Assembly (NCBI RefSeq): GCF_051603425.1
Contig: NZ_CP194411.1
Location: 372,001-436,000 of the forward strand
DNA length: 64,000 bases
Source: Selenomonas sputigena_A
Lineage (GTDB): Bacteria; Bacillota; Negativicutes; Selenomonadales; Selenomonadaceae
Direction: 5' to 3'
This document shows, piece after piece, positions 9,883 to 18,336 of the stretch; within the stretch, counting starts at the first letter, position 1, and each line of letters begins with the position of its first letter. Position numbers and translations under genes: made by a program. The notes under the pieces were generated by a model, which ran no database searches, was not told the DNA's origin, and worked only from the letters and a program-made list of their open reading frames with translations.

Positions 9883-10167
9883 TTACGCTGAATGTTCGGC
9901 GAGTACATTCTGCAGAGCCGCCATGCTGGCCGAGTGACAGAAGGCGATCTTCGCGTTGCACTTTTTCGCTTCTTCCTGTGCGTGCATGGCAAGCTGGTGT
10001 GACGCCGTGCTCGTAAAGAGGATGATGAGATCGGGCGAGCCGATCTTCCGCCTGAGATCGCGGCACATCTTCGGGAACACTTTCGCCTTGAACCCGCAGC
10101 TCTTGCACGCCTCCCGATAACGGCACTCCATGCATTCGTTCCCTCCGAGAATCACCACGCTGCTCAT
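9883..10167 (-). CDS. DUF2325 domain protein near feo genes
   Basis: 94-aa cytosolic protein beginning MSSVVILGGNECMECRYR. The Rossmann-like start (VVILGG), the middle (DLIILFTSTASHQLAM) and the end (FCHSASMAALQNVLAEH) fit DUF2325, a family of unknown function. Cysteines at the N-terminus (ECMECRYREACKSCG) could bind metal. The frame extends to 10242, but the start at 10167 has AAAGGGGA at good spacing. It has its own promoter with an overlapping Fur-like box, so iron- or redox-linked control is inferred. Confidence 0.75.
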   Translation of the reverse strand: MSSVVILGGNECMECRYREACKSCGFKAKVFPKMCRDLRRKIGSPDLIILFTSTASHQLAMHAQEEAKKCNAKIAFCHSASMAALQNVLAEHSA

Positions 10168-10213
10168 AACCATTCCCCTTTCCATTTTGAAAACCACTAT
10201 CATTGATGTGCTT

Positions 10214-10242
10214 ATCATACACGAATTGAGAATAGTTGTCAA
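10214..10242 (-). promoter_or_regulatory. Promoter of the DUF2325 gene
   Basis: Minus-strand TTGACA (10242-10237), 17-nt spacer, TATGAT (10219-10214): a near-consensus sigma-A promoter. Confidence 0.75.
10227..10241. promoter_or_regulatory. Candidate Fur/PerR box over the DUF2325 promoter
   Basis: tgagaatagttgtca matches 11 of 14 fixed positions of TGATAAT-N-ATTATCA and overlaps the -35 box and spacer, where a bound repressor would block transcription. Confidence 0.45.
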
Positions 10243-10351
10243 GTCTATAAAAAAGCACGCCGCTAACTTTTGTCTTGCCTTACATTTGCAATTTGCGTAC
10301 CATGCTTTTTGCCCGGCCGAATATAAAGATCCTTACAGCAAACCAAGGAAC

Positions 10352-10395
10352 AACAACAGGGATACCGCCCATTCATCTGCGGTATCCCTGTTGTT
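10352..10395 (-). terminator. Long perfect hairpin after the P-type ATPase gene
   Basis: A 17-bp perfect stem (aacaacagggataccgc and its complement) with a 10-nt loop. It lies past the ATPase stop and beyond a dispersed repeat. The minus-strand exit GTTCCTTGGTTT is only moderately U-rich. Confidence 0.5.
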
Positions 10396-10397
10396 AC

Positions 10398-10503
10398 CAT
10401 GAACCCCCAAGAGGTCAAGCCCGAAGGGCGCAGACCGATTGGCTAGGTTTCTGCAAGACGTCAGGACATATACAGCATCGTGCTGCACAGATGTCCCGAA
10501 AGT
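10398..10503 (+). repeat. Dispersed mini-ORF/hairpin repeat, family 1 (short hairpin form)
   Basis: Core catgaacccccaagaggtca through gattggctaggtttctgcaa is followed by an imperfect hairpin, aggacatatacagca / tgctgcacagatgtcc, with only 3 nt in the loop. It is the compact form of the element seen at 28182 and 55056. Confidence 0.75.
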
Positions 10504-10525
10504 TTATTCACCGTTCATTCACCGT

Positions 10526-12619
10526 TCAGCCGGCCTGCTTTATCGGGCGTTTCTTGCCGCCTGAGAGGATGCGTGCGCTGTTCAGGACGACGGCGAGCGT
10601 CGCCGTGTTGTGTATGACAGCCGCCCAGAGCGGGCTGATCATGCCCAAGGCGCCCATGAGCATGGCTCCCGAGTTGACGAGGATCGTGGCGCGGAAATTC
10701 TGATGGATCAGTCCCATCGTGCGCTTGCCGAGACGCAGAGCGTCGACGAGGCCTTCGGGATCTTCCGAGCGAATCGTCACTGCCGACGACTCGGCGGCGA
10801 TGTCCGTCTGGCGGCCGCCGAGCGTCACACCGACGTCGGCAAAAGCAAGCGCCGGCGCGTCGTTGATGCCGTCGCCGACCATCATGACCCTGCCGCCGCG
10901 CTCCTTGAGCTTCATGACGTAGTTCGCCTTGTCTTCAGGCAAGACTTCGGCATGGTAGGAGTCGATGTCCATCTGACGCGCCACATGATCGGCGACCTTT
11001 TCCGAGTCGCCCGTGAGCATCACGATCTCGTCGACGCCGTAACGGCGCATCTGGTTCAGCGTCTTCTTCATCTTCGGACGCACGGGATCGGTAATGCCGA
11101 TGATGCCCATGAGCAAGCCGTTCCGCGCGATGTAGAGGAGGTTTTCCGTCGTGTCCTCGACGACGAGCTCGCCCGCGCCCTGTACGCCGCGCTCCTTCAT
11201 GAACTTGTAGCTGCCGACGATCACGTCGCCGCCCTTGAAGCCGTCGAAATCAGGCACAACCGCCTGCATGCCGCGTGCGACAATCGTCTTCGACGAGCGG
11301 TGCTGCGGCACTTCCCAGTTGTTGTCCTTGACGTACTTCTGAATGGCGACAGCCAACGGATGCACGGAGTGCATCTCCGCCGATGCCGCCAGAAGGATCA
11401 TCTCTTTTTCCGTCACGCCCTCCGCCGTCTTGATGGAGGAGATCTGCGGGATGCCGACCGTGATCGTGCCCGTCTTGTCGAGGACGACGGTATCGGTATT
11501 GGCGAGCGCTTCCATATAGTTGCCGCCCTTGACGAGGATGCCCTTCTTCGCCGCCGCCGCAATCGAGGCGGAAATCGCCGTCGCTGTCGAGAGCTTCAAG
11601 CCGCACGAGAAGTCGATAAACAGGAGGTTCAGCACCCTCTGCCAATCGCGCGTCGCGCCGTAGACAATCGCTGCGCCGAGGAAGGAGATCGGCACGAGCA
11701 TGTTCGCCATGTCGTCGGCGAAATTCTGCACGGGGGCACGTCTCGACTGCGCCTCTTCGACGAGGTGGACGATGTGCGCAAGCGACGTGTCCTTGCCCGT
11801 CTTCTCGACCTCGATGACGATCTCACCGACCTCGATGACAGAGCCTGCGTAGACAGGCGACTTCTTGCGCTTCATCGCAGGATTCGACTCGCCCGTGATC
11901 GAAGCCTGGTTCACAGACGCCTTGCCGCTGACGACGCGGCCGTCGACGCAGATCATCTCACCCGAATGTGCCGCGATACGGTCGCCGACCTGCACGGACT
12001 CGACCGCGACCTTGCGCTCCACACCGCCGTCAATGAGCCAAACAAAGCGCTGGTTCATGTTCAGAAGGCCGGAAATCTGCTTCTTCGCACGCTCCGCAGC
12101 GTAGGCGGTCAGCATCTCGGCGCCGTTCGACAGCGTCAGAAGCGTGAGGCTCGATTCGGGCTTGCCGGCGAGCACAGAGGCGATGACCGCCGTACTCGTC
12201 AGCGTGTCGGCGTTCGGGCGGCGCTCTTTCACCATGCCCACGACGCCGTTCTTGAGAAAGTTGCGCGCGATGGCCAAGACGAGGAGGCTGCGGAACACCT
12301 TCATTCCAGCAAAGGCTTCAGGTGCAAGCTTTTCGAGCGCCTTCATGCCCGCGAAGCTCACGAGCGAGAAGATCGCCTCACGCCGATAGCCCGCCATATC
12401 AAGCTCGGGATCGCTCGGTGTGCACTCTTCTTCCATGCGCTTGACGAGCCGACGCACGAGTGCGAGCGGCAAGTCTTCCTTGTACCAGACCGTCAGCGTC
12501 TTGTCACCGACCGAAGCGGCGACGACGCCCTTTATGCTTCGAAGCTGTGCACCCAAAATGGCACGCTTATCCTGAGCAAGATCCACCGATAGGCGGAGCG
12601 AGCACGTCCCATACGTCAT
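10526..12619 (-). CDS. Heavy-metal P1B-type ATPase with atypical membrane motif
   Basis: 697-aa inner-membrane cation pump. Visible motifs are TGES (242-245), the phosphorylation loop DKTGT (381-385), the HP pair in SVHPLA (420-421) and GDGIND (582-587). The transmembrane metal motif is DFSCGLKLS, with one Cys (339) instead of CPC/CPx, so the substrate cannot be named. The first 80 residues resemble an HMA fold without CxxC. The start at 12619 overlaps the upstream stop as ATGA and has GGAAG before it; in-frame ATGs at 12631 and 12658 are less well placed. It is the last gene of an operon with two HMA-like proteins. Confidence 0.85.
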   Translation of the reverse strand: MTYGTCSLRLSVDLAQDKRAILGAQLRSIKGVVAASVGDKTLTVWYKEDLPLALVRRLVKRMEEECTPSDPELDMAGYRREAIFSLVSFAGMKALEKLAPEAFAGMKVFRSLLVLAIARNFLKNGVVGMVKERRPNADTLTSTAVIASVLAGKPESSLTLLTLSNGAEMLTAYAAERAKKQISGLLNMNQRFVWLIDGGVERKVAVESVQVGDRIAAHSGEMICVDGRVVSGKASVNQASITGESNPAMKRKKSPVYAGSVIEVGEIVIEVEKTGKDTSLAHIVHLVEEAQSRRAPVQNFADDMANMLVPISFLGAAIVYGATRDWQRVLNLLFIDFSCGLKLSTATAISASIAAAAKKGILVKGGNYMEALANTDTVVLDKTGTITVGIPQISSIKTAEGVTEKEMILLAASAEMHSVHPLAVAIQKYVKDNNWEVPQHRSSKTIVARGMQAVVPDFDGFKGGDVIVGSYKFMKERGVQGAGELVVEDTTENLLYIARNGLLMGIIGITDPVRPKMKKTLNQMRRYGVDEIVMLTGDSEKVADHVARQMDIDSYHAEVLPEDKANYVMKLKERGGRVMMVGDGINDAPALAFADVGVTLGGRQTDIAAESSAVTIRSEDPEGLVDALRLGKRTMGLIHQNFRATILVNSGAMLMGALGMISPLWAAVIHNTATLAVVLNSARILSGGKKRPIKQAG

Positions 12620-13458
12620 ATCATCTTCCATCCTTTCAAGATCGAGAATGCCCACCAAAGCATCTGCGGACCCGACGGCCGCTGCTCATAGAGCAGGATC
12701 TTGCGCAAACCGCGCACGATGAAGCCGAGGGCAAAAACCGACGGGAAATCGAGCCAGCCGCGCGTCTTCTCGCGCAGCCATGCATTCGCCGCACCTGCTG
12801 TGCGGCGGATGCTTACACCGAGTTCAGCGAGCGGCTGCGTGAAGCCTGCCGCAGGAAGCAAAGTGGAAAGCCCCTGCGGCAGATTAAAACCCACATGCTC
12901 CGCCGCACCAAAGACGCGCTTGCCGAGATCCGCCATCAGGCGGTCGACAGCTTCCTCAGCGCCCGTATAGCAGACAAGCAGGCTGCCCGTGACGCTCGAT
13001 GCCTTGACGGAATCGACGAAGGCGATGCGGCCGAGGTTCTTCTCCAGAAGCTTTGCCAGCTCCTCATTTCCCTGCAAAGCCGCTGCGTAGTAGCGCCTGC
13101 GCCCGGGCACGGCACTCTTCAGCGCGAAAGCCGGCAGCGCCGGTGCAGACACAGCCACAGAGCCGGATGCGCCCTGCTCCATGCCTTTGCCGCGCCCCCT
13201 GCCCGCGCCTTGACCAAACATGCTGCCGAGGCCGCTTCCCATGCCCGTCGGCATCATGCCAAAGAGTCCGCTCATGCCGGAACTTCTGCCCATGCCGCCC
13301 CGCCCCATGCCGGCCGCCATGCCAAAAAGACCGCTCATACCCGCGCTCCTGCCCATGCCCATGCCGCCGCCCATGCCTGCAGAAGCACCGCCCGAAAGCA
13401 TGCTGCCGAGGCCTTGGATAAGGGCCGTGCCGATCATCAAACCAGACATATAAGACAT
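12616..13458 (-). CDS. HMA_2-like protein with Gly/Met-rich N-terminus
   Basis: 280 aa. Residues 15-100 are low-complexity Gly/Met repeats (units like GMSGLFGM, GMGRSSGMSG). A second half, from about 118, has PGRRRYYAAALQGNEELAKLLEK and SVTGSLLVCYTG, the pattern of HMA_2-type domains that keep the ferredoxin-like fold but lack a CxxC metal site. Met-rich stretches could bind soft metals, but that is inference. Translationally coupled to the ATPase (ATGA overlap) and 6 bp after the next HMA-like gene, so probably a pump accessory. Confidence 0.65.
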   Translation of the reverse strand: MSYMSGLMIGTALIQGLGSMLSGGASAGMGGGMGMGRSAGMSGLFGMAAGMGRGGMGRSSGMSGLFGMMPTGMGSGLGSMFGQGAGRGRGKGMEQGASGSVAVSAPALPAFALKSAVPGRRRYYAAALQGNEELAKLLEKNLGRIAFVDSVKASSVTGSLLVCYTGAEEAVDRLMADLGKRVFGAAEHVGFNLPQGLSTLLPAAGFTQPLAELGVSIRRTAGAANAWLREKTRGWLDFPSVFALGFIVRGLRKILLYEQRPSGPQMLWWAFSILKGWKMI

Positions 13459-13464
13459 AAAGAT

Positions 13465-13992
13465 TTAACTCCTCCCCTGTGCCATCTGCACATGATGCTT
13501 CACATACGTTTCAATCTGTGAAAGCTCTTCGTTCTCAGCAAAAAGTTCCGGCTCGTAAGTGATGAGCACGGAGCCGGTGAACGTACTGCACGCCACCTTA
13601 TCCACCTCAGGACAAGCGGCGAAATACGTCTCGATCTGCTCTTTCAGCTCCTCGTTTTCGACGAGTGAGCGGCTGTAAAGGCGCATCCTGCCCGGCATAT
13701 AAGCGGCGGGGCGCATCGAGCCGATGAGCGCGCCGAGCTTCGTCGGCGGCAGCGGCAGCTTCTGAAGCCCCTCTCCGACCTTCTTTATTACACCTTGCTT
13801 GAGACAACTGCCGAGCGGCGCCGCCGCAAGATCTTTCGCGAGCTTCTTGCGATACTGCCAAGCGTGGACAAGCGAGAGCGCCGCCCACGCCGTGCCGCAG
13901 ACGATATGCAGGCGCTTTGCCGGAACAAAGAGCGTCACGACCGTGCCTGCGGCAGCCACCGCCAGCGGCAGGCCCAAGGAAATCTTCGCCAT
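13465..13992 (-). CDS. Membrane-anchored HMA_2-like protein
   Basis: 175 aa. Two hydrophobic segments at the N-terminus (GLPLAVAAAGTVVTLFV, LHIVCGTAWAALSLVHAW) are followed by PGRMRLYSRSLVENEELKEQ and CSTFTGSVLITYEPELF, the same HMA-like pattern as its neighbour. No CxxC. First of three tightly packed genes ending in the metal ATPase; GGGAGG precedes the ATG. Function unknown. Confidence 0.65.
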   Translation of the reverse strand: MAKISLGLPLAVAAAGTVVTLFVPAKRLHIVCGTAWAALSLVHAWQYRKKLAKDLAAAPLGSCLKQGVIKKVGEGLQKLPLPPTKLGALIGSMRPAAYMPGRMRLYSRSLVENEELKEQIETYFAACPEVDKVACSTFTGSVLITYEPELFAENEELSQIETYVKHHVQMAQGRS

Positions 13993-14007
13993 AGCGTCCT
14001 CCCTTCA

Positions 14008-14022
14008 TGCAATTCATTATCA
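14008..14022. promoter_or_regulatory. Possible Fur-type box upstream of the ATPase operon
   Basis: Minus strand TGATAATGAATTGCA matches 11 of 14 fixed positions of the 7-1-7 Fur motif. It lies 16 bp before the 13992 start. Confidence 0.3.
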
Positions 14023-14039
14023 ACATCAAAACAGCAAAA

Positions 14040-14095
14040 GGGCTGCGCACGCAATATGCCATGACGATACGAGCATTTGCCTGTCGCAGCCCCTC
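14040..14095 (-). terminator. Weak terminator or attenuator between small membrane gene and ATPase operon
   Basis: Arms gggctgcg / cgcagccc enclose a long loop. The minus-strand exit CCTTTTGCTGTTTTG is moderately T-rich. Confidence 0.35.
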
Positions 14096-14106
14096 TTATG
14101 TTTCCC

Positions 14107-14325
14107 TTACTGGTTCGCGCCGGCTTCCTGCGCAGCGATGAGATCCTCAAGCTCTTCCTTCTGGCGCTGAAGCTCAGCAAGCGGCACCTGCGCCGCAGGA
14201 GCACCCTGCTGGATCGCCATCATCTGCTGCTCGCGCTCCTGCATGAAGCGGTAGCCAAAAACGCCCGCGACAGCACCGACAGCAAGACCAATCCAGAAAT
14301 CGCTCTTAGAGAAAATCGTACCCAT
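14107..14325 (-). CDS. Small membrane protein with C-terminal coiled coil
   Basis: 72 aa. One transmembrane helix with small residues (FWIGLAVGAVAGVFGYRF) is followed by a Gln/Glu-rich segment likely to form a coiled coil (LAELQRQKEELEDLIAAQE). Not recognised as a named family; the layout resembles YtxH-like proteins. AGGAGG fits the second ATG (14325) better than the first (14334). It has its own promoter and lies upstream of the metal-ATPase genes. Confidence 0.65.
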   Translation of the reverse strand: MGTIFSKSDFWIGLAVGAVAGVFGYRFMQEREQQMMAIQQGAPAAQVPLAELQRQKEELEDLIAAQEAGANQ

Positions 14326-14413
14326 GATATTCATCCTCCTAAATTTTCATGAAGATATTGTTGAGAAAAGTTATTGAATCATCAATCCTTCCTCAATCTC
14401 AACTTCTTTTATT

Positions 14414-14443
14414 ATCATACGCGATTATCCTATTTTTTGTCAA
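14414..14443 (-). promoter_or_regulatory. Promoter of the small membrane protein gene
   Basis: Minus-strand TTGACA (14443-14438), 18-nt spacer, TATGAT (14419-14414), about 90 bp before the start. Confidence 0.65.
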
Positions 14444-14467
14444 GATTATTCAGGCAGCGAACCTTTC

Positions 14468-15592
14468 TCAATTAAAGGACAAGAAGCGCATAAATGCCTG
14501 CTTATTGTCCTGCGGCGACGTGGTCGGCCGGCCAAGATCGGCACGAGAACCAATGGCGCAGCGCACTTCGATAAAGTGCGGTTTCGTCCCTCCCCGAGGA
14601 ACGGCAAGAGCCGCAGCCAAGCCTTCCCGATCGGTGACGCACACCGCACTCCCATAGCCAAGAGCAGACGCCAATGCCGGAAAATCAATCCCTCCGGCCG
14701 CTGTCGGCATACCGCCGACACTTTCATGAGCCTCGTTGTTCAGCAAGATATGCATGAAATTTTCTGCCCCCAGCGAGGCGACAACAGCAGCCGCCCCCAT
14801 GTGCATGAGAAAGGCGCCATCCCCGTCCAGGCACCAAATGCGCCGCTTGCTTTGCTGACAGGCAATGCCAAGCGCAATGGAAGAACTATGCCCCATCGAG
14901 CCAATGGTCAGGAAATCGCGTTCGTGTCCCTCGCCCCGCTCTTCCCGAAGCTCAAAAAGTTCGCGGCTCACCTTGCCCGTCGTCGAGATGAAAGCATCAC
15001 TCTCCTCCGACGTTTCGAGAAGCGTACGAATCGCATCCTCGCGGCGCAGCTCATAGCCGTTCTTGTATGCAATCTTCGTATCGTGGAGAAGTGCGCCCTT
15101 CCTTACGACAAAGGCGACCGAGCGCCCCGCCTGCAGCACGGGGCGAAAACGCGCCATCGCCGCTTCCATTTCTTCGCTCGTCGTCTCTTTCGAAAGCACA
15201 AAATGCTCGACCTGCATGAGATCGAGCAGTGGGAGCGTCACCTCGCCCTGCCGGGCGTGCTGCGGTTCGTCCTTCACTCCCGGCTCGCCGCGCCAGCCGA
15301 TGACGAAGATCAGCGGAATGCCATACGCCTTTTCATGCAGGAGCGAAGCGAGCGCATTGACGATATTGCCCTCGCCGCTGTTCTGCAAGTAGACGAGCGG
15401 CACGCGTCCTGTCGCAAGATGATAGCCAGCTGCTGCTCCCGCCGCCGTTCCCTCATTCGCTGCTATGACATGATGCCGGCCATCTATGCCATAACGCTCC
15501 ATCAAGCAGTCGCACAAGGCGCGAAGCTGTGAATCGGGCACGCCGACAAAGAAATCCGCTCCCGTCTTGCGCAGAAAAACTTCCGCATCCAT
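14468..15592 (-). CDS. ppd: Phosphonopyruvate decarboxylase
   Basis: 374-aa thiamine-diphosphate enzyme that decarboxylates phosphonopyruvate to phosphonoacetaldehyde, pulling forward the unfavourable PEP mutase step. N-terminal PYR domain: VPDSQLRALCD and the ThDP-activating Glu in AANEGTAAG (Glu47). C-terminal PP domain: GDG (257-259) to NN (285-286), the ThDP/Mg signature. ATG at 15592 has GGAGGG 6 nt upstream; a GTG at 15622 overlapping the previous stop is the alternative. Sulfopyruvate decarboxylase is a related possibility, but adjacency to phnW favours phosphonates. Confidence 0.88.
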   Translation of the reverse strand: MDAEVFLRKTGADFFVGVPDSQLRALCDCLMERYGIDGRHHVIAANEGTAAGAAAGYHLATGRVPLVYLQNSGEGNIVNALASLLHEKAYGIPLIFVIGWRGEPGVKDEPQHARQGEVTLPLLDLMQVEHFVLSKETTSEEMEAAMARFRPVLQAGRSVAFVVRKGALLHDTKIAYKNGYELRREDAIRTLLETSEESDAFISTTGKVSRELFELREERGEGHERDFLTIGSMGHSSSIALGIACQQSKRRIWCLDGDGAFLMHMGAAAVVASLGAENFMHILLNNEAHESVGGMPTAAGGIDFPALASALGYGSAVCVTDREGLAAALAVPRGGTKPHFIEVRCAIGSRADLGRPTTSPQDNKQAFMRFLSFN

Positions 15593-15618
15593 CAAAAGCC
15601 CTCCGTTTCCGGCCGCCT

Positions 15619-16335
15619 TCACTTGCGGCGATAGAAAAAAACATGGTAGACAAACGGTGCATTCCAGTAGCCCTCCAGATCAAAGGTGTGGAAAAAGATA
15701 TCCAACCCATGCTTTGCCGCGAAACGCTCGAAAAAGGCTTTCTCGAAAAAGATTTTGCCCAACCCTTCGTAGTGCTCATCATAATCCGGCTCGATCTCTC
15801 TGCGATACCGCAAAAATGCTTCCTTCTTTTCTGCATCATGCACGTCGAGCAAGACGATGCTGCCGCGTGTCTTTTCAAGCATCCTTTCCAGAACGATCTC
15901 CGCATAGGCCTCATCGGAAAAATACGAAAAGACACTGTTTGCAAATACGCCGTCGTATTTTTCTTCCAGCGGCATATCCTTTGCCTCGACACAAGCACTC
16001 TCCCGCAATTCTCCTTCGGTGAATATGTCATGCAAAATAGAAACCATCTTTTCCGAATAGTCGATGCCGCCGACAGAAAAGCCATCCAGGCGAAACAGCC
16101 AGAGATTTGCACCTGCACCGCAGCCGACCTCGAAGACACTGCCGCCTGCAGGCAGTCGAAGCGCCGCCTTCGTTTCCTCGTATTGCTTCAAAAGCGACGC
16201 ATACGGTATGCCGCCCCCCGTCACATCAAAGCCGTTGATGCGTTTGAGTTCCAAGAGCATTGACCGCTTGTCCGCGCGGTCGATGCCCGCGAGCCGCGAA
16301 CCCCTCTTGTTCCAAATTTTTTTCCAAGAATTCAT
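15619..16335 (-). CDS. SAM-dependent class I methyltransferase
   Basis: 238 aa. The SAM-binding motif FEVGCGAGANLWLF (motif I), GGIDYSEKMV (motif II) and VFANSVFSYFSD (post-motif) are clear. It lies between phnW (29 bp upstream) and ppd (whose region it overlaps), so an operon role is likely, perhaps methylation of a phosphonate such as 2-aminoethylphosphonate or of its acceptor; this is inference. The frame can be extended upstream to 16527, but GGAAAG before 16335 and the family length support this start. Confidence 0.75.
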   Translation of the reverse strand: MNSWKKIWNKRGSRLAGIDRADKRSMLLELKRINGFDVTGGGIPYASLLKQYEETKAALRLPAGGSVFEVGCGAGANLWLFRLDGFSVGGIDYSEKMVSILHDIFTEGELRESACVEAKDMPLEEKYDGVFANSVFSYFSDEAYAEIVLERMLEKTRGSIVLLDVHDAEKKEAFLRYRREIEPDYDEHYEGLGKIFFEKAFFERFAAKHGLDIFFHTFDLEGYWNAPFVYHVFFYRRK

Positions 16336-16364
16336 ATCTTTCCAATCTTTCTCAGCCGCTTCTT

Positions 16365-17480
16365 CTATTTTCCCGACAGCACTATGCCCGTCGCCTGCAG
16401 AGCCTCTCCCAGCACGCGAAAAAACGCCTCGATATCCGTCTCGTCGATTGCACCGAGCGCACAGAGACGGAACGTCCCCTTCGCCTGCATCTTGCCCGGG
16501 TAGATCGTGAAGCCCCGCGCATAGCAATAATCGTGCACGCGGTCAAAGTCCCAATGTTCATCTTCCGGATACAGCACGGAAACGACAAGCCCCGATTGAA
16601 TCTCCCGACGAATCGCTTCCTTCAACCCCAGAGCCGCAAGCCCGCGATGAATCGCCTGCGCCACCCGCGCATGACGCGCCGCCTTCGCCGCCTCGCCCTC
16701 GGCAAAGTATTCGGCGAGGGCCTGCTTTGCCGCATAGATCGTCTGCACGGGCGGCGTGAACCGCATCTGCCCCGTCTTTTTGAAGTCGATGTACTGCTGA
16801 TAAAGATTGCAGTAGTAGGAGCGTACGGGATTGCGCATCGACGCCTCGATGAGCGAGGTGCGGCCAATGACGAACGAAAGCCCCGTCATCGCCTGCAGTC
16901 CTTTCTGTGCCGACGCCATGCAGAAGTCAATGTTCTCCTCTTCCATAGAAAAGGGCAACATCGCGTACGTCGACGTCGTGTCGACAACGAAAATCGCGCC
17001 GTGCGCATGGGCAAGCGCGCCGATTTCGCGGATGGGATTCAGGACGCCCGTGCCCGTCTCATGGTGCGTCGCATAGACGAGCGCAATGTCGGGATCGTCC
17101 GCGAGTTCGCGTTCAATCCTCTTAAGATCGGGGACATCGTCAACCCATGCCTGAAGATCAATCGCAGGGAGTCCGTATGCACAGCAAATATCGACGGCGC
17201 GTGTCGAGTATGCACCATTATTGACGACAAGCACCTTTTTATCCTCGGGCAGGAGCGAGTTCAGGCACACGTCCATATTGAGCGTGCCTGAACCGCAGAA
17301 GAGCACGCACGAAAACTCCTTCTCATCGGCATGGACAATCTGCAAGAGTCCCTGCGCGACCTCACGCATGACGTCGCCGAATTCTTCCTCGCGCGGGCAG
17401 ATATCCGGCACAACCTGCGCCATCTTTACAGAATCCGTCGTCGTCGCCGGCCCCGGATTCAAGAGAATATTTCTCTTCAT
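16365..17480 (-). CDS. phnW: 2-aminoethylphosphonate:pyruvate aminotransferase
   Basis: 371-aa PLP enzyme of fold type I. It opens with LLNPGPATTTDSVK, typical of AEP transaminases. The cofactor Lys is in SAQKGLQAMTG (Lys193) and the pyridine-nitrogen Asp in FVVDTTST (Asp167). With Ppd it would turn phosphonoacetaldehyde into 2-aminoethylphosphonate; PhnW can also run in the degradative direction. GGAGGG precedes the ATG. First gene of the three-gene cluster; PEP mutase is not in the window. Confidence 0.9.
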   Translation of the reverse strand: MKRNILLNPGPATTTDSVKMAQVVPDICPREEEFGDVMREVAQGLLQIVHADEKEFSCVLFCGSGTLNMDVCLNSLLPEDKKVLVVNNGAYSTRAVDICCAYGLPAIDLQAWVDDVPDLKRIERELADDPDIALVYATHHETGTGVLNPIREIGALAHAHGAIFVVDTTSTYAMLPFSMEEENIDFCMASAQKGLQAMTGLSFVIGRTSLIEASMRNPVRSYYCNLYQQYIDFKKTGQMRFTPPVQTIYAAKQALAEYFAEGEAAKAARHARVAQAIHRGLAALGLKEAIRREIQSGLVVSVLYPEDEHWDFDRVHDYCYARGFTIYPGKMQAKGTFRLCALGAIDETDIEAFFRVLGEALQATGIVLSGK

Positions 17481-17537
17481 CGTCCAATCCCTCCATAAAA
17501 AAATACTCTGTTCAGTATATCATAAGGAAAAAAAAAG

Positions 17538-17566
17538 AAAAAGACCGCCGACATGGCAGTCTTTTT
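17538..17566 (-). terminator. Terminator of the flavodoxin gene
   Basis: Hairpin aaaaagaccgcc / ggcagtcttttt (one mismatch) is followed on the minus strand by a long T-run. Confidence 0.8.
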
Positions 17567-17608
17567 CAAACGGTTCCCGGCCGGGGCACGCACAGTCCGC
17601 TTCCCCTC

Positions 17609-18175
17609 TCAATGCGGTCGCCCCTTGCCGGTGGCTTTCGCGGCGAGATAGGCTTTTCGCATTTCCTGCTTTTTCTTCATGTCACGGATGAAGGCGCGCG
17701 CGTTTTCGAGATCCTCTTCATTGGGATGCTGCGCAGCCCGCTTCCAGCGCTCCTGCGCTTTCTTTCCCGCATGGGGATCGTCGTCGGCGACGCCCGTTTC
17801 CTTCATGCGTTTTTCGATGAGCGCCGGGTTGATCTTGCCCTGGCAGCCAAAGGTGCCGACAATGCGGCAGCCTTCACCGAGCGCATATCCCGCGCGGGCG
17901 AAGGCCGTGACGGCGTGCTCGCTGCCCGGTTCCGTACCGTGCGTCTCAAAAAACAGAACCGCCTTGCCCGTGACCTTCGGCAAAAAGGCAAGCATCTGCG
18001 CGTCCGGCGCACCGAGGCGCAGCCAGTAGCCGAGCGCTACGACCTCATAGCCCGAAAGATCTGCCGGCGCATCCTTCAAGGCAAAGATATCCGCTCCGGC
18101 TTCCTCCGCCATGGCTTCCGCCACCATTTTCGTGTTTCCTGTCACGGACGAATAGATCACGCACCATTTTTCCAT
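17609..18175 (-). CDS. Flavodoxin family protein
   Basis: 188 aa. The FMN phosphate loop is YSSVTGNTKMVAEA. The body has GYWLRLGAPDAQ, FFETHGTEPGSEHA and GTFGCQGKINPALIEK, and the C-terminus has HPNEEDLENARAFIRDMKKK, a layout matching the Flavodoxin_3-type family, which includes BilS-like proteins. Electron donor role presumed; partner unknown. The start has GGAGGGGG 8 nt upstream; the frame runs on to 18250 without support. Monocistronic with a strong terminator. Confidence 0.8.
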   Translation of the reverse strand: MEKWCVIYSSVTGNTKMVAEAMAEEAGADIFALKDAPADLSGYEVVALGYWLRLGAPDAQMLAFLPKVTGKAVLFFETHGTEPGSEHAVTAFARAGYALGEGCRIVGTFGCQGKINPALIEKRMKETGVADDDPHAGKKAQERWKRAAQHPNEEDLENARAFIRDMKKKQEMRKAYLAAKATGKGRPH

Positions 18176-18336
18176 AAAAAAAGACCCCCTCCTGTTTTTT
18201 GCCCAGTCGCAAAGGACTATACCACAAAAAACGGGAGGAGGCTGTAACAAATGCTACACAAATCCCTCGCCTTTCACACTTCCCCGCAGGGGGAAAGAGC
18301 CTTCAGCCGGCAGAGGGAACATCGCGCAAAGTTTTT

